This document shows positions 12,601-23,535 of a stretch of DNA of 64,000 bases, one piece after another (position 1 is the stretch's first letter; each line of letters starts with the position of its first letter). The translations under genes and the position numbers were made by a program. The notes under the pieces were generated by a model that was given only the letters and a program-made list of their open reading frames with translations, did not search any database and was not told where the DNA came from. The stretch comes from Onchocerca volvulus (Eukaryota > Nematoda > Chromadorea > Rhabditida > Onchocercidae): positions 11,778,121-11,842,120 of the forward strand of contig HG738137.1 of the NCBI GenBank assembly GCA_000499405.2. The letters run 5' to 3'.

Positions 12601-15157
12601 CAAGAAATCAATGCAGAAATTCGAACAAAAAACTATGAACAAAGAGTGCCACAACACGAGAAATTCAAGCAAGTTAATTTTGCTGCAACACCCAAATTTT
12701 TCTCTCCTGAAAGGATTCATTTTCTTCAGTCGAGAATGTCGGAAAAATCTAAATATTTTTCGGAATATAAATTTATTGAAACTGTGTATAATAGAAATTT
12801 ATTATTCCTTAGGCGAGTTATTTATCCATATAACGGCATAAAGGCCTTTATTCTCTCATTTTCCAATCTGCTAGTAAAGCTCATGTGTATTGTCTAAAAG
12901 GTTGTAAAACATGTTACTTGTCTGGAATGTTGTAAATCATGTTTACTACAAGAAGGGTCAGTTTATCAGTTCTTCAATAGATAGCAGATACTACTTTTAC
13001 CGATTTCGAAAATGGAATTTCTCTATTTTCACTCTAATTTTTATCAAATATCGTGTATTGTTATCCTACTCAATTACCGTGTATTTTCGATCTTCATCTA
13101 TAAATTACATTGTAATGTAGTGCGGCAATAAATTACTGTTATAACAAGGCTTTTATTACACAACAAATACACCTATCTGAGAATTCTTCAATTCTCTAAA
13201 AATTTTCCCTAAATCCTTTCTATCTTCAGAAGATGGTAATGAGATAACTCGTAGCATGAATGACGGAAATATTAAAAAAATTTTTATAAAATGATGGCTG
13301 AAGAAATGACGAATTGAGTGACATATATATAAAGATGTTATATGATTTTATAATGAAACAGAAAGTTCAATGTTGCAATAAAATTAAAAGAAAAATAAAC
13401 AAACTTTGCCCATAGCACCTTTGCCAATGACGAAATTGGATACCAAATACTGATTAGTTAATTCAAGAGGGAACGGATCATTGATTATTTTCTTCGTCTC
13501 TTTATATAGGAAAACTAAAAAATACTAAGTTACTAAATATTTTAATTAAACGAATCTGTGTCAATGAAATTGATTTGTTAAATTTCTGATCTATCTAATG
13601 GAAACGATTCGATTTGCTTTGTCGCTTCCACTCATGCCATAAAAACTTCGTAAAATATATATATATATATATATAGCAAAATATAACAAATTATAACACT
13701 GAATAAGCGATCGAGCAACTGAATAAAATTTTGACTTAGTGCAAGTATCATCAATATGATCCGTTTAACTTGATTTCAGTCTCAATTTAATTTAGAATTT
13801 TAACAACTATTGCCATTGAATCGACGGATTTTGACAAATTTTACAATTTCGATATTATCCATCGTAAAAAATTGAGAGAGTGAGCAGTTTTATGTACTGT
13901 TTGTCTTTATCTTTTTTTTTTTTTCGTTTGACTGATTGAAATAAAAGACGTGTAAATCAATCTAGGCCGCTAATGGTTTTACATAAATGATTTGCTTTAC
14001 CATTTTCACTGTTGATTATCTTTTGTTTTTCAACCAAACAAAGTATGAAACTTCATTAATCAATTAATGTTCCGAAGATTTAAATTCGAAATTTGATAAA
14101 ATTTTCAACTCAAAAACAAACCATAGAATTTTTCATCGCATAAGCTAATTAAATCACCATGCTGCAAACGATACGAATTGTCTTTTCCGATAAGTTTTCC
14201 ATTTACAAATGTCCCAGATTGGCTTGTATCAAGGAGATATGTAATGCCTTCGATGTTATCCTACAATTAAATTTCAATAAATATTAGAATTTTTCTTAAT
14301 AAAATAATTTCATGCATCTCGTTCCAGAATTCGATTTGTTACAAATATTTGGAATTTACCATTTTTAAATCATACAGAACCAAAACTCAAACTAATACTT
14401 GGAAAATTTTCAAATATCAGAATTGCAAAAAAAAAAAAAAAAAAAAGCTACCAAAGCCCAGAAATCAAGATGTATTTGCATTAAAGTAGTCTTCAATTGA
14501 AATTTACTCGCTTGAAACAGCAATGCTTGCGACTGATGGTGTTTTTGATTCTTCTTTTTCTCAATTCATCAAAGTTATAGCCCTCATTCAAATTCACAGA
14601 TCGCCCCAATTCAAATGAAGCAGTTGATAATTCTGCAAAACTCCACTCCAAAAAGTCATTTAAATTCTCAATATCCAATTTCGTTTTTTTCGCTGAATCG
14701 TCAAGTCTGAATTTCCTTTTTTCCTTTTTTATATCTTTCACTATTTTTGTATAAAACTACTTCTAGTTCATAGAACATGAAAAATAGACCTACCGATGAG
14801 CTCTAAATCTCGTGCCATCGGATATAATATTGCATATATCTCATGCTCATTTTCTCCAGCAATATCATTCTTTAGAAAAAATTAGAATTCATATGAGATG
14901 AATAATATTGATCACATTTTGAAAAGCTCAGTGAATTTCGATTAATAAGAAATAATACAAATAATTGATAGGCAAAAAAAAAAAAAAAGAGAATAAAATT
15001 GTAATAAAATGTAGAAAAAAATGAAAGCAAAGAATCAGAAAATTTTGATAAAAATAACCATAATAGTATTACCTACTTGTAACGATGAACTAAATTCATT
15101 GCTTTCTTCAATTAATGGCATTTCATCGTGATTTTCTGATCGCTTTTCATCATCCAT
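1689..15157 (-). CDS. chk-2: Chk2-type checkpoint Ser/Thr kinase with FHA domain
   Basis: Exons (5' to 3'): 15157-15077, 14869-14794, 14740-14508, 14260-14122, 13514-13405, 5497-5342, 4875-4702, 4241-4155, 3540-3324, 2320-2142, 1727-1689; 496 residues, all phases consistent. An FHA domain (about 45-180) shows GRS at 98-100, SRKH at 122-125 and GTFVNG at 146-151. The kinase domain follows: glycine loop GKGAMG 207-212, VAVK lysine 230, HRD aspartate 334 followed by IKAEN, DFG 355-357, APE 377-379. FHA followed by kinase is the Chk2/Rad53/Cds1 layout; Chk2 acts in the nucleus in DNA-damage signalling, and nematode CHK-2 in meiotic chromosome pairing. The roughly 45 residues before the FHA domain contain no SQ or TQ, so the usual SQ/TQ cluster is missing. 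The activation segment reads CGTKCYMAPE. Intron 5 is 7.9 kb and filled with transposon remnants. Family assignment is firm; one-to-one orthology is inferred. Confidence 0.93.
5560..6130 (+). repeat. LTR fragment, primer-binding-like site and internal remnant (copy A)
   Basis: About 5690-5790 resembles 13111-13225 and 12145-12190 (shared core AAATTACTGTT followed by TAACAA). Immediately after it, at about 5796, lies TGGTTCCACGAGTCGGG. This starts with TGG and could pair with a tRNA 3' end, as a retroviral-type primer-binding site does. A 72-codon open frame follows (5873-6091), with no recognised domain. Read together this looks like the 3' end of an LTR plus primer site plus the start of an internal region of an LTR retrotransposon, possibly BEL/Pao. 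The class is a guess. It sits inside intron 5 of chk-2. Confidence 0.4.
6131..6790. other. Intronic sequence without recognised features
   Basis: Part of chk-2 intron 5. It holds a short degenerate stretch rich in CAGT/CACT/CAAC words at 6375-6450, but no coding signature on either strand. Confidence 0.4.
6795..8400 (+). repeat. Seven-copy interspersed GC-rich repeat family
   Basis: A unit of about 130 bp recurs with starts near 6798, 6932, 7171, 7392, 7831, 8107 and 8258. Common words are CCTCAACTAGGGTCAATGT, then GCGCGCCAACAAA, CATCATCATCACGCGCTAAC, AAGGCGCCC and GGGAGCGGTTTAATGCTCC. Several parts are self-complementary (CCCTCAACTAGGG; GGCGC with GCGCC). Spacing is irregular because other sequence (pyrimidine-rich blocks, and terminal-repeat-like pieces at 7495-7640) lies between units. 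It is much more GC-rich than its surroundings. I do not recognise the family. Confidence 0.7.
9036..9427. repeat. Large near-perfect inverted repeat (about 180-bp arms)
   Basis: The arm at about 9036-9215 reads, as reverse complement, almost exactly as 9230-9427. The shared order is ATCAAATTAATATCATCAA, GGAATAAGTTTAATAAGGAG, CACAACGCCTGCGCACACGC, GAATATCAAACGTGA, then AACTCCAC blocks and ATTACCTCCCG. The loop is only about 15-20 bp, so the DNA could form a long hairpin. Confidence 0.8.
9686..9765 (+). pseudogene. Helitron Pif1-like helicase fragment
   Basis: TTTCAATTTAAGAGATTG and its surroundings correspond nearly base for base to the helicase relic at about 41950-42030 on the other strand, whose translation includes PFQFKRLKFPIRLALAIT. 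Here the same stretch is degenerate (reads FNLRDCNSQF) and soon stops. This is a dead fragment of a rolling-circle transposon helicase. Confidence 0.6.
9796..9950 (-). repeat. Repeat shared with 45585-45710
   Basis: Reading the minus strand, the sequence encoding KLRRTNVEVRIVYN matches the plus-strand sequence at 45620-45700 (LRRINVEVMIVYK) with few differences. Both copies lie inside Helitron-related elements. No independent gene is supported. Confidence 0.55.
10313..11400 (+). other. Unclassified transposon-like debris in chk-2 intron 5
   Basis: The segment at 10555-10650 (GCTCATGTGATTCG, then repeated GTAAATGGTTGT) resembles 12853-12930, near an LTR-like copy. Open frames of about 70-106 codons at 10920-11253 are relatively GC-rich and rich in Ser, Thr and Gln, but carry no motif I recognise. 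They could be decayed retroelement or Helitron coding sequence. Confidence 0.35.
11400..11900 (+). repeat. Helitron-family noncoding block
   Basis: Words AACATGTTTCCCGCCAAAA and AATATAAACAAG/AATGTAAACAAG followed by GAG are shared with 51980-52130. GACCAATCATGAGGCGACA with GGAGAAGGGACCACGGA is shared, in reverse orientation, with 42690-42760 of the Helitron relic in the ZP gene. This marks the block as part of the same transposon family. Confidence 0.5.
11940..13240 (+). mobile_element. Deleted LTR-retrotransposon-like element
   Basis: Two related terminal segments bracket it. The first, about 11990-12250, contains a GATAAACTGCGTTTTAACAA core. The second, about 12880-13230, contains AATAAATTACTGTTATAACAA. 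Both resemble copy A at 5690-5790. The first is followed at about 12254 by TTTTTGGTTCACGAC, similar to the primer-site-like TTGGTTCCACGAG after copy A. The roughly 600 bp between holds broken open frames (12292-12477, 12596-12897) without a recognised domain. It is probably a heavily deleted element; the boundaries are approximate. Confidence 0.4.
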
Positions 15158-15900
15158 AACAATAAATGCTTTTTTTTTTTTGTAATCTAAGAAAAAAAAA
15201 AAAAAAGAAAAATCAAGCAAAAAATGAGAATTTTTATGGAATCATTTCTGATTTATCCGATTATCAATCAGTAAATATATATTATTGCTGCCTTTTTCTC
15301 AAATATTTTTTCTTTTTTTCTCTTTTTCGTCGAATTCCTCATGATTCATTAATACATGTATCATTCATTCAAAACTTTTATATATGTTATTTTTAACAGT
15401 CTGTTAAACGATGCTCATATTCATTCTCACCAATATTCCTCTCGAAATCCTTACATGTTATAAATGAAATTAGCAAAATTTTTAAAATTAAGCACAATTT
15501 AAAAAAATCTTAAAATTTATATATACAATTAAGATATTATTTATGAGTTAATTCATCCATTCAACCATTTAAACAATCAAAAAAATAAATAAATAAAAAT
15601 GTTTGGTAATGAATTAAGAATTTTTTTGATTTCAGTGCAAAAGACATCTATGAGTAAAACTGAACAAATTAGATGTGCAGAAATAATTGAAATTGTAAGA
15701 TTCGAGATCAAAAATCAGAAGTTGTGAAATTCACAACCAAAAATAGAAAATGAAAGTCAACTTTTTCGAAATATATCTCAAATCCCTTCCAAGCTTGAAA
15801 AATTCGAAACATCATCCATAATCAAGATCAAAGAATCTTTATATAACATAATCATAAGCATGATTTACCCAAGATTATGATGTTTATTACATTATAACTA
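15158..15900. other. Intergenic sequence between chk-2 and the calm-1 upstream duplication
   Basis: AT-rich with A and T homopolymers at about 15170-15205. No coding exon was seen. It presumably holds the chk-2 promoter. Confidence 0.4.
15187..15188 (-). promoter_or_regulatory. Candidate trans-splice (SL) acceptor upstream of chk-2
   Basis: On the minus strand a long T-rich tract ends in TTCTTAG 29 nt before the chosen chk-2 ATG (15157). No upstream exon was found, so this AG is a plausible spliced-leader acceptor. It could equally accept an unseen 5' UTR exon. Confidence 0.35.
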
Positions 15901-16125
15901 CTTCTGGATCATGATATTTATCAGGAATCAATCCTATTGCACTTCTGACCCATGTCATAATTAATTCAACGTAATCACTGCCATAACCTTTGACCCTGAA
16001 ACTCTTCATTCTCCCACCAATAACCAGCACTCAAAACTTTTGATTGTACGATTCATATATGCAAAAATGAATCCCACACCGACACCTCCTCATGGAACTA
16101 TTCGGTCTGAAGTGCCGGGTTTGTT

Positions 16126-16258
16126 ATCATTCCGGTTTTGCTACCGTTTCATGTGCCATTCCGGTTTTGCTACCGTTTCATGTGTCATTCCGGTTTTGCT
16201 ACCGTTTCATTTGTCATTCCGGTTTTGCTACCGTTTCATGTGTCATTCCGGTTTTGCT
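16126..16258 (+). repeat. 29-bp minisatellite, about 4.5 copies
   Basis: The unit CATTCCGGTTTTGCTACCG plus TTTCATGTGT repeats head to tail with one or two changes per copy. In the sister block at 19515-19580 only two diverged units are present, so expansion occurred after the duplication. Confidence 0.85.
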
Positions 16259-17744
16259 GACTGTTTTATGAAGAATTTACTGTTTGTGCAAGCATTATTT
16301 CCCATAAGTTTGTGTGATAATCAAAAATACATTTAATTTGCTTAATTTTTTTAATTTAAAACTTTGAAATACTATGAACCTTTCGAATTTAGTTAAAACT
16401 TTTCTCTTTTTATTAGTCGAATTTTTACATCAGAACAAGTAATTTCAATCGTTAATTGTCCGTTTTGCTTCATTTCATTTTGAAAGACATGAAGAAGACA
16501 AAATGCACGTTCAATGATTGATTTTTAGCGAAATAATTCAGTTTATAAAGAAATTCTACATTTTGACACTTTGATTAATTGATATTTGATATAAATGATC
16601 TTAACTGATAACTGATATTTGATATTGCATAGAGTATATATATAATATGTATATCGCGAATTTATATTTTTTTTTTCTTTTCTCTTCAAATATAATACGA
16701 ATACAATGATTGATTATGCATCATTCCAATGTAAGTGTCATTAATATTAACTGGAATTTAATAAATTGTAATTTCTTCGACATCTTCGCATTATTTAATT
16801 CATTATATTTTTAAATATCGGATCTCTTAAATTTGATCAAATTTCATTGATCAAACATTATCTGTTAATTTTTTTCGATCATCATTTTTCCAAAATTATT
16901 TAACCTAAAATACAATAAAATACTCTATAGATTAAATTTAGAATTATGCGAGAAAAAAAAATACTAGACATAATTTAAAAATACATTTAATATTTAATAC
17001 AATATTGAAATAATAATGATAAAACAACGACGAAACAGGACGAAATGTATTTTCTCAAAATTTCACGAATAAAAGAAGAGTTTCGTGCTATGTGTAATAA
17101 TTCGTTGCATCAGATAATTTCGTTTAATCTATCCGACGAAAAATATTAAAATTATCGGTGATTAATTTAAATTTATTTCTATTAAAATTTATATTATTAA
17201 TGAAAATTTATTTTTATTTTAAAAGAAGCTCCAAATTGAAAACTAATGATTAGATGTCGAAATATTTCGAATCAAAAATAACTTTTGAAACACGATGTTC
17301 AATGATAATTTCTGATCGGTTAAATGAATCAGTCTGATGATAATTTCCATTGCAAAAATTTTTGCTTTTTGTAAATATTCGATATGATCTCTGTGATTGT
17401 ATTTAACAGTGAAAAATATGTTGATTGAATCAGTAACAAAAAATAATGACGCAAGCAAGAATGTCATTTGAGTTTTTAAAATTTACAAATAAGTTCCAAA
17501 AGTAATTTCCATTACTTTTATAACATGATATAAAAAATTTCAGCTAAGTTTTAATTCGTATTTAATTAACAAAATATTATCATTTTATCAGTACATCTGC
17601 CCATTGAAAATGCAGTTTCATTCGATAATTTAATTCGGAGAAATATGATGTCGAATTATTTCGACTGATAAATATTTATGGATGGTTATAAAGTAGAATG
17701 AGGAAGAGAAAGGAAGAGAAGGGAAGGGTGGGAATCAAGCTCAG

Positions 17745-17845
17745 GATAAATGAATGAATGAATGAGTGAACGAATGAATGAACGAACGAACGAATGAATG
17801 AATCAATGAATGAATGAATGGGTGAATGAATAGATGAATAGATGA
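17745..17845 (+). repeat. (GAAT)n microsatellite
   Basis: A run of GAATGAATGAAT with interruptions (GAACGAAC). The counterpart in the sister block is 20920-21005. Confidence 0.8.
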
Positions 17846-18122
17846 TAAGATTGAATGCAAAAATTGATAAAGTTAGGTGAATGAAGGAAATATGATAAAA
17901 TAAATTTTATTGTTTGAGATGAGAAGAGATTTGTTTTAAGTTAACTTTGCCTTCCTCATACAATTTCATTTTCATTCATTATCCATACTCATTATCAATA
18001 TTCAATATTAATAAAAGATAATATGAAAATTGATTTATCTAATATTCATCAATTTGATTTCAGTATTTTAAAATATTTGTTCATCTATTTGTTTATTTAA
18101 TTAATTTATTTACAGATGAATT

Positions 18123-18212
18123 ATGGATAGTACTGGTAATTTAATCACTAATTTAAACAAACTTATTCTCGAACAGTGGCTTTTTTATGTGAGATCAAAT
18201 TGATGAATACTA
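18123..18212 (+). pseudogene. Broken copy of calm-1 exon 1
   Basis: This segment aligns with calm-1 exon 1 (21292-21378): ATGGATAGTACTGGTAATTT against ATGGGCAATACTGGCAGTTC, and on through GAGATCAAATTGATGAATA. The second codon is Asp instead of the Gly needed for N-myristoylation, an indel shifts the frame, and TGA follows after 26 codons. No GT donor sits where the functional copy has one. It is the 3' edge of the upstream tandem duplication and is not expected to function. Confidence 0.8.
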
Positions 18213-18849
18213 GATAAATTACTTTTCATATCATCTTTTTTTCTTTTTAATAAAAAAAAATATCTGATTACAAATAATATTATTCATTTCAGATTTTATA
18301 TTCATTCGGTACTGTAAATGTATTGTTGGAATCATCAAATCGAATTCAATCGGTGATGGCATAAATTTGAATGATATTGTGAAATATTATCAAAGATAAA
18401 AAGATAAATGTCGAATGATCTAATGATATTTGCAAGTTTACACTATTAAGGTCGATGACATTTATTCAGTAATTTAAATCGAAAACAATTTATTTTTGTG
18501 ATTGAAAAAAAAAAAAGTCTTATTAATTCTTTCAATTTAATTCGTTCTCTTTTCAATTCTATAAACTTTTTTTTTTTTTTCTCATTGAGAAATAAAGACA
18601 AAAGAAAAGAAAAGATTGAAAATATGAAAAAGACCAAGAGAGAGCAATAAATGATGACAATGACGAAGCATTTTATTCATGCTAGTAATAAATTGTAATT
18701 TGAAAAAAAACAAAACAAAACGAAACAAAACAAAAAGCAAAAATCATTAATTTTTAAGTATTCATTTGTAGTTTTGGGTAATGAAGAATTTTATTAAAAA
18801 AGTAAATTTCTAAAAGAATTCGATATTTTTAAAAATAAATTCAATAAAA

Positions 18850-19080
18850 GCATTTATAATGAATTTTTAAACCAATGCAATTTATTTCCTCGTATATTTT
18901 CGTTAATTGTCATTTCAAAAGTATTTATATAGAATAAAAAAAATAATAATAATAATAACAATAAAATAATTGTAGCATTAGTACTGATGATAATATTAAT
19001 AATGATAATAATAATAATAATAATAGTGATAATAATAGTGATAACAATATCAGGAAAAAAAAAATAAATGATGAAAGATA
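18850..19080. repeat. (AAT)n/(GAT)n trinucleotide-rich low-complexity tract
   Basis: Positions 18935-19055 are mostly AAT and GAT trinucleotides. The long open frames there are low-complexity artefacts (poly-Ile and poly-Leu on the minus strand). Confidence 0.8.
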
Positions 19081-19299
19081 CGAGAAGGAAAAGATGAAAT
19101 TTCCGCCTGGAACAAATATCATTCAAAAGATCGTCAACTGTGTATGTTTGTGTGCGTGTGTTTGTGTATGTATCATTGAAACAAGTTGTAAAATGACATG
19201 AATCAATATGAATTCGATTTTTATGACGTAAACATAAATGTCATTGTATTATCATATTTATCATAGTTATCAATATTTTTGAATATGATATTTGCCAAT

Positions 19300-21290
19300 A
19301 ATCATTCCTGTTGCAATCATTTCGTAAATAGCTCAAAAAAAATCACAATTATAACCTTTGACCCTGAAATCACAACATATTTCATACTCTTTCTATAATT
19401 GATATTCAAAATTTTTAACAGTATGATTCATATACTCAAACATGAAAAATAAATCCCGTATTTCAAATTTCTTAGCATAAAATTAACTGTTCAGTCTGAA
19501 GTGCCGGATTTATTGCCATTCCGGTTTCGCCAACTGTTTCGCGGAAGTATCATTCCGGTTCTGATGATCGTTTCATGGAGAATTTATGTTTGCGTAAGCA
19601 TTCTTTTCACATGAATTTATATGATAATCAGATGTATATTTTAATTTGTTTAATTTTTAGTTAGAATTTAAAAGTTTATTAAAATTTCGAATTTATTCAA
19701 CAATTTTCTTTTTTAATTAATCGAATTTTACATCACAGCAAATAATTTCAATTCGTTAATAACCTGTTTGTTTCAATTCCACTAGAAAAACATGGAGACA
19801 AAAATGCACGTCCGAAATAGCGAAATAATTCAATTTATAAAGAAATTCCAATTTTTGACAATTTGATTAATTGTTATTTGACAATCTGATATTAACTAAT
19901 ATTTGAATATATAATGAAATAATAAATATTTCAACTGGATAGAGTATATATTGGCAATTCGCACTTTTTTTTCTTTTCTCTCGAAATATAATATGAATCC
20001 AGTGATTGAATGTAAATCATTGCACTACTTGATTCATTACGTTTTTAAGTATTCCATTACTGCAGCTTTAGAATTCGAAACATTTTTAATTTCATTCATC
20101 AAACATTACATATACTATTTTCGATTATCATTCTTTCAAAATTATTCACCTGAAATATAAGAAGATGAAAGTATAAAATGCTCTATATATTAAATTGGAA
20201 TAATACGAAAGAAAATATTAGATATAATTTAAAAATGTATTTAATACTTAATATAATATTGAAATAATAATGATATGATAACGATGAAACATGACGATTG
20301 TATTCTGCCAAAATTTCAAGTATAAGTAAGAGAAATGTTCAATACTATGTGTTAGCAAACTTTTGGATCAACAATAATCTTTGCACGAAGCTGTTCAAAA
20401 ATATCTTTATCCAAATTAATCGAATCATTTTTATGAAAATTTCAATAATAACCTTAAATTGGATTATACGACTCAATCTGCTAATAACTTTCATTTCATA
20501 TTTTTGTTAAACTTTTGCAATTTTATATGATTTTTCCGATATAACTAATATTAAGAAACAAAAAATGAACGTAATAATATAAACAAAAATATTATTTAAA
20601 AAAAAAATCAAGAATATTAGTTAAGTTTTTAAAATGTACAAATAGTTTCAAAAGTAATTCTTTATTAATTTCATCATCTTTTCCATTATTTTATAGCATG
20701 GCATAAAGAAATTTTAGCTTAGCTTTAATTTGTATTTAATTAACAAAATATTATCATTTTATCAGTACATCTGCCCATTGAAAATGCAGTTTCATTCGAT
20801 AATTTAATTCGAAGAAATATGATTTCGAATTATTTCGACTGATAAATATTTATAGATAGTATGAAGAAGAATGTGAAAGAGAAAGGAAGAGAAGGAAAAG
20901 GTAGGAACAAAGCTCAGGATAAATGAATGAATGAATGAATGAATGAATGAATGAATGGGTGGATGAATGAATGAATGAATGAATGAATGAATGAATGAAT
21001 GAATAGATGGATGAGATAGACTGTAAAATAGATGATTAGATCGATTGAGGTGTAGTAAAATTGGATTGTTTAAAACGAGAGGAGGAGATTTGTTGTTCGT
21101 TAACTTCTGCTCTCGCTTTCCGAGCAGCTATCAGTCTAGCTGATAGCCTAGGCCATCTATCTATCTATCTATCTATCTATCTAGCTAGCTAGTTATCTAG
21201 TTAGCTATCTTTGCCTTTCTTATACAATTTCATTTTCCATTCGTTTCAAAAATTTGTTTACTTATTTCATTGACTTGTTTACTGATGAAT
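19300..21290 (+). repeat. Tandem duplication upstream of calm-1, functional-copy side
   Basis: Sister of 15900-18215 (landmarks given there). It leads directly into the intact first exon of calm-1, so it presumably holds that gene's promoter. It contains a (GAAT)n run at 20920-21005 and a (CTAT)n run at about 21151-21181 that is absent from the sister copy. Confidence 0.75.
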
Positions 21291-21291
21291 T

Positions 21292-23305
21292 ATGGGCAAT
21301 ACTGGCAGTTCAATCACTGATCTAAGCTTATTCTCGAAAGGTGGCATTTTTACGCGAGATCAAATCGATGAATATCAGGTTAGTTCATTATCATATTATC
21401 ATATCAATTTGATCATTAATCCAGACATCAACGGAAAATATATTCAATGAATATATGAATAATTGATTGGAAGGAATGAATTTTTCCTCTTTATTTTGAT
21501 TATTAATAGAGTATTAAAGCAATCAATTAATCTTATCAGAATATATCAGAAAAAAAACCAAGTACTAGATTAATTCTTACATCAATTTGTTATCAATAAT
21601 TAAAGGGAAACATATGTTGATTGATTAACAGTAGAAATTTACAGTAAGCATTAGGCAAATAATTTTTGTATTACTGTAATACTGTAAAGGTTATATTAAT
21701 ATTACGGTAACTTGTATTATAATACTCATCTCTTATAACTATTATTTGATTGCTAATTAGCATGAATGGAAATCCAAATAGATTTCATTGATTATCTTAT
21801 CATTGATAGATATCAGATGAATTAATTCCATTTAGAATATTAGGAATATGATCAGAAGTGTTCTCATGAAAATAATTTGATACTTCGTGTAATTTAATAT
21901 TATTTGAGTAAAGTTTAAATGTATGTGAGTACATGACAAATTTAATCTATGATAAACATAAAATGTATTGAATACATTAATTAGAATTTCAGTTTTTTTT
22001 TTCTCCATTTTTCAGCAATTTAAAAGAATTAAATTAATTGGAAGAAAGCGATGGAGTACTTTTTATTAATGATATTTATTAAAATAAAAAATGAAAATTT
22101 TGATTTCATTTTTAGGATTGTACATTTTTCACCAGAAAAGACATCATACGTTTATACAAACGATTCTATGCACTCAATCCGATCAAAGTACCAACAACGA
22201 TGCAAGGGAATCGTCCTGCTATCATAACATTATGTTTTGAAGAAATCGAGAAAATGCCAGAACTACGAGTATTTTTTTTTGTTTTTGTTGAAATATTTAA
22301 AAGAAATAAATATGAAATGGCTAAATCATTTTGGAATCTTTTGGATATGAGATTCCGAATTTTTAGGAAAATCCATTCCGACGACGAATTTGCCAAGTAT
22401 TTTCGGATGATGGCGATGGAAATTTGACATTTGATGATTTCTTGGACATGTTTTCCGTTTTGAGTGAGATGGCACCGCTACAACTCAAATTGAAATACGC
22501 ATTCCGAATATACGGTATTTGATTTTCATTTTTGAACTAGCTCATCACTCTTCATTAAAATTAGGTCGATATGCTGGCAATGAAATTTTTAAAGTAAATT
22601 TGTTTTAATTGGATTTATGAAAATGTAAGAATTATGAGATAGAAATGTATGAAATATGAGGATTTATAATGTAAATATTTTCTGTAGATTTTGATGGTGA
22701 TGATCAGCTTGGTCATGATGATTTAAGCAAAATTATCCGATGTTTAACGCGTGATGAACTGACAGATGAAGAAGTTGAATTTATCATTGAAAGGGTGAGA
22801 AAATATATTATCACTTCTGATTATCAAAATTTTTTTTCCTATAAATTGATAATATACAGAAATAGTAAAATGTTTTTAATATTAATTAATAACTTGGAAT
22901 TAGATAAAACCAAATGGTTAGAATGAATAAAAACATGAAGGAATTTAAAAAAGATGCCTTTTTCAATTTTTTAGTTAATAGTCATTTTTTTGTTGTTTAA
23001 AACTTTAAAAATAAAGTTGAAATAGGTTTAGAACTGAAATGAGAACGAAAGTTGAAGTGATTTGAAAATTGCACACATTTATTATGTCTACACATTTTTT
23101 GTTTACATTCCAAAATAAGTATTTTTGCCTGTTCAAGTCTTTAAAAATTCCCTAATTAGTTTTATTTTTTACTTTATTTCTTTTTTTTTTTTAGGTAATC
23201 GAAGAAGCTGATCTCGACGGTGATGAGCAAATATCATATGCTGAATTCGAACACGTTGTTTCACGTTCACCTGATTTCATTCGTACTTTTCACATCCGTA
23301 TTTGA
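21292..23305 (+). CDS. calm-1: Calcium- and integrin-binding (CIB) family EF-hand protein
   Basis: Exons 21292-21378, 22116-22268, 22367-22514, 22688-22794, 23195-23305; 201 residues, the normal CIB size. The start MGNTGSS is a good N-myristoylation signal, as in CIB proteins. EF-hand 3 loop [12 protein letters not shown] (130-141) and EF-hand 4 loop [12 protein letters not shown] (171-182) keep the calcium ligands. The second EF region reads [13 protein letters not shown], as in CIB2; the first is degenerate. The C-terminus FIRTFHIRI is the CIB signature tail. CIB2/3 proteins sense calcium at membranes and in vertebrates partner TMC channels; C. elegans CALM-1 binds TMC-1. Intron 2 is only 98 bp. 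The gene shares its upstream region with a decayed duplicate. The family is firm; the orthology to calm-1 is inferred. Confidence 0.93.
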
Positions 23306-23535
23306 TGGAATGAAATGAGCTTAAGCTTTATTCATTGTTCATTCGAATAAATTTCTGAATCATTGTCAATTAGTATAAGAATTACCTGAAGTTTTGCATC
23401 TTAACTTTATCAACGCAACAGATACCAACTTTTCGACAATACTTTCTCTGCCTAAAGAAATTTTCCAATATATCAAAATGAATATATTAATGCAATTAAA
23501 GGTAGAATTTTGCAGTACATAATTCAAAAATCATT

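Larger units (their letters stand above)
15900..18215 (+). repeat. Tandem duplication upstream of calm-1, decayed copy
   Basis: This block is colinear with 19300-21380. Shared landmarks in order: TAACCTTTGACCCTGAAA (15985/19349), GGTCTGAAGTGCCGG (16108/19493), CATTCCGGTTT blocks, the TTAATTAACAAAATATTATCATTTTATCAGTACATCTGCCC stretch (about 17562/20731), GAATGAATGAATG runs, and finally the first calm-1 exon. The copies differ at many positions and by indels, so the duplication is old. This copy ends at the broken exon. Confidence 0.8.

Noticed and set aside
16126..16258. Direct repeats considered as a CRISPR-like array
   Set aside because: Units are contiguous with no spacers; this is a minisatellite in a eukaryotic genome.
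18854..19126. 90-codon minus-strand frame rich in Ile/Leu
   Set aside because: It arises from an (AAT)n/(GAT)n tract read out of a simple repeat.
22166..22427. Overlapping frames on both strands near calm-1 exons 2 and 3
   Set aside because: The plus frame reads through the 98-bp intron 2 and switches out of the CIB frame; the minus frame is its shadow.
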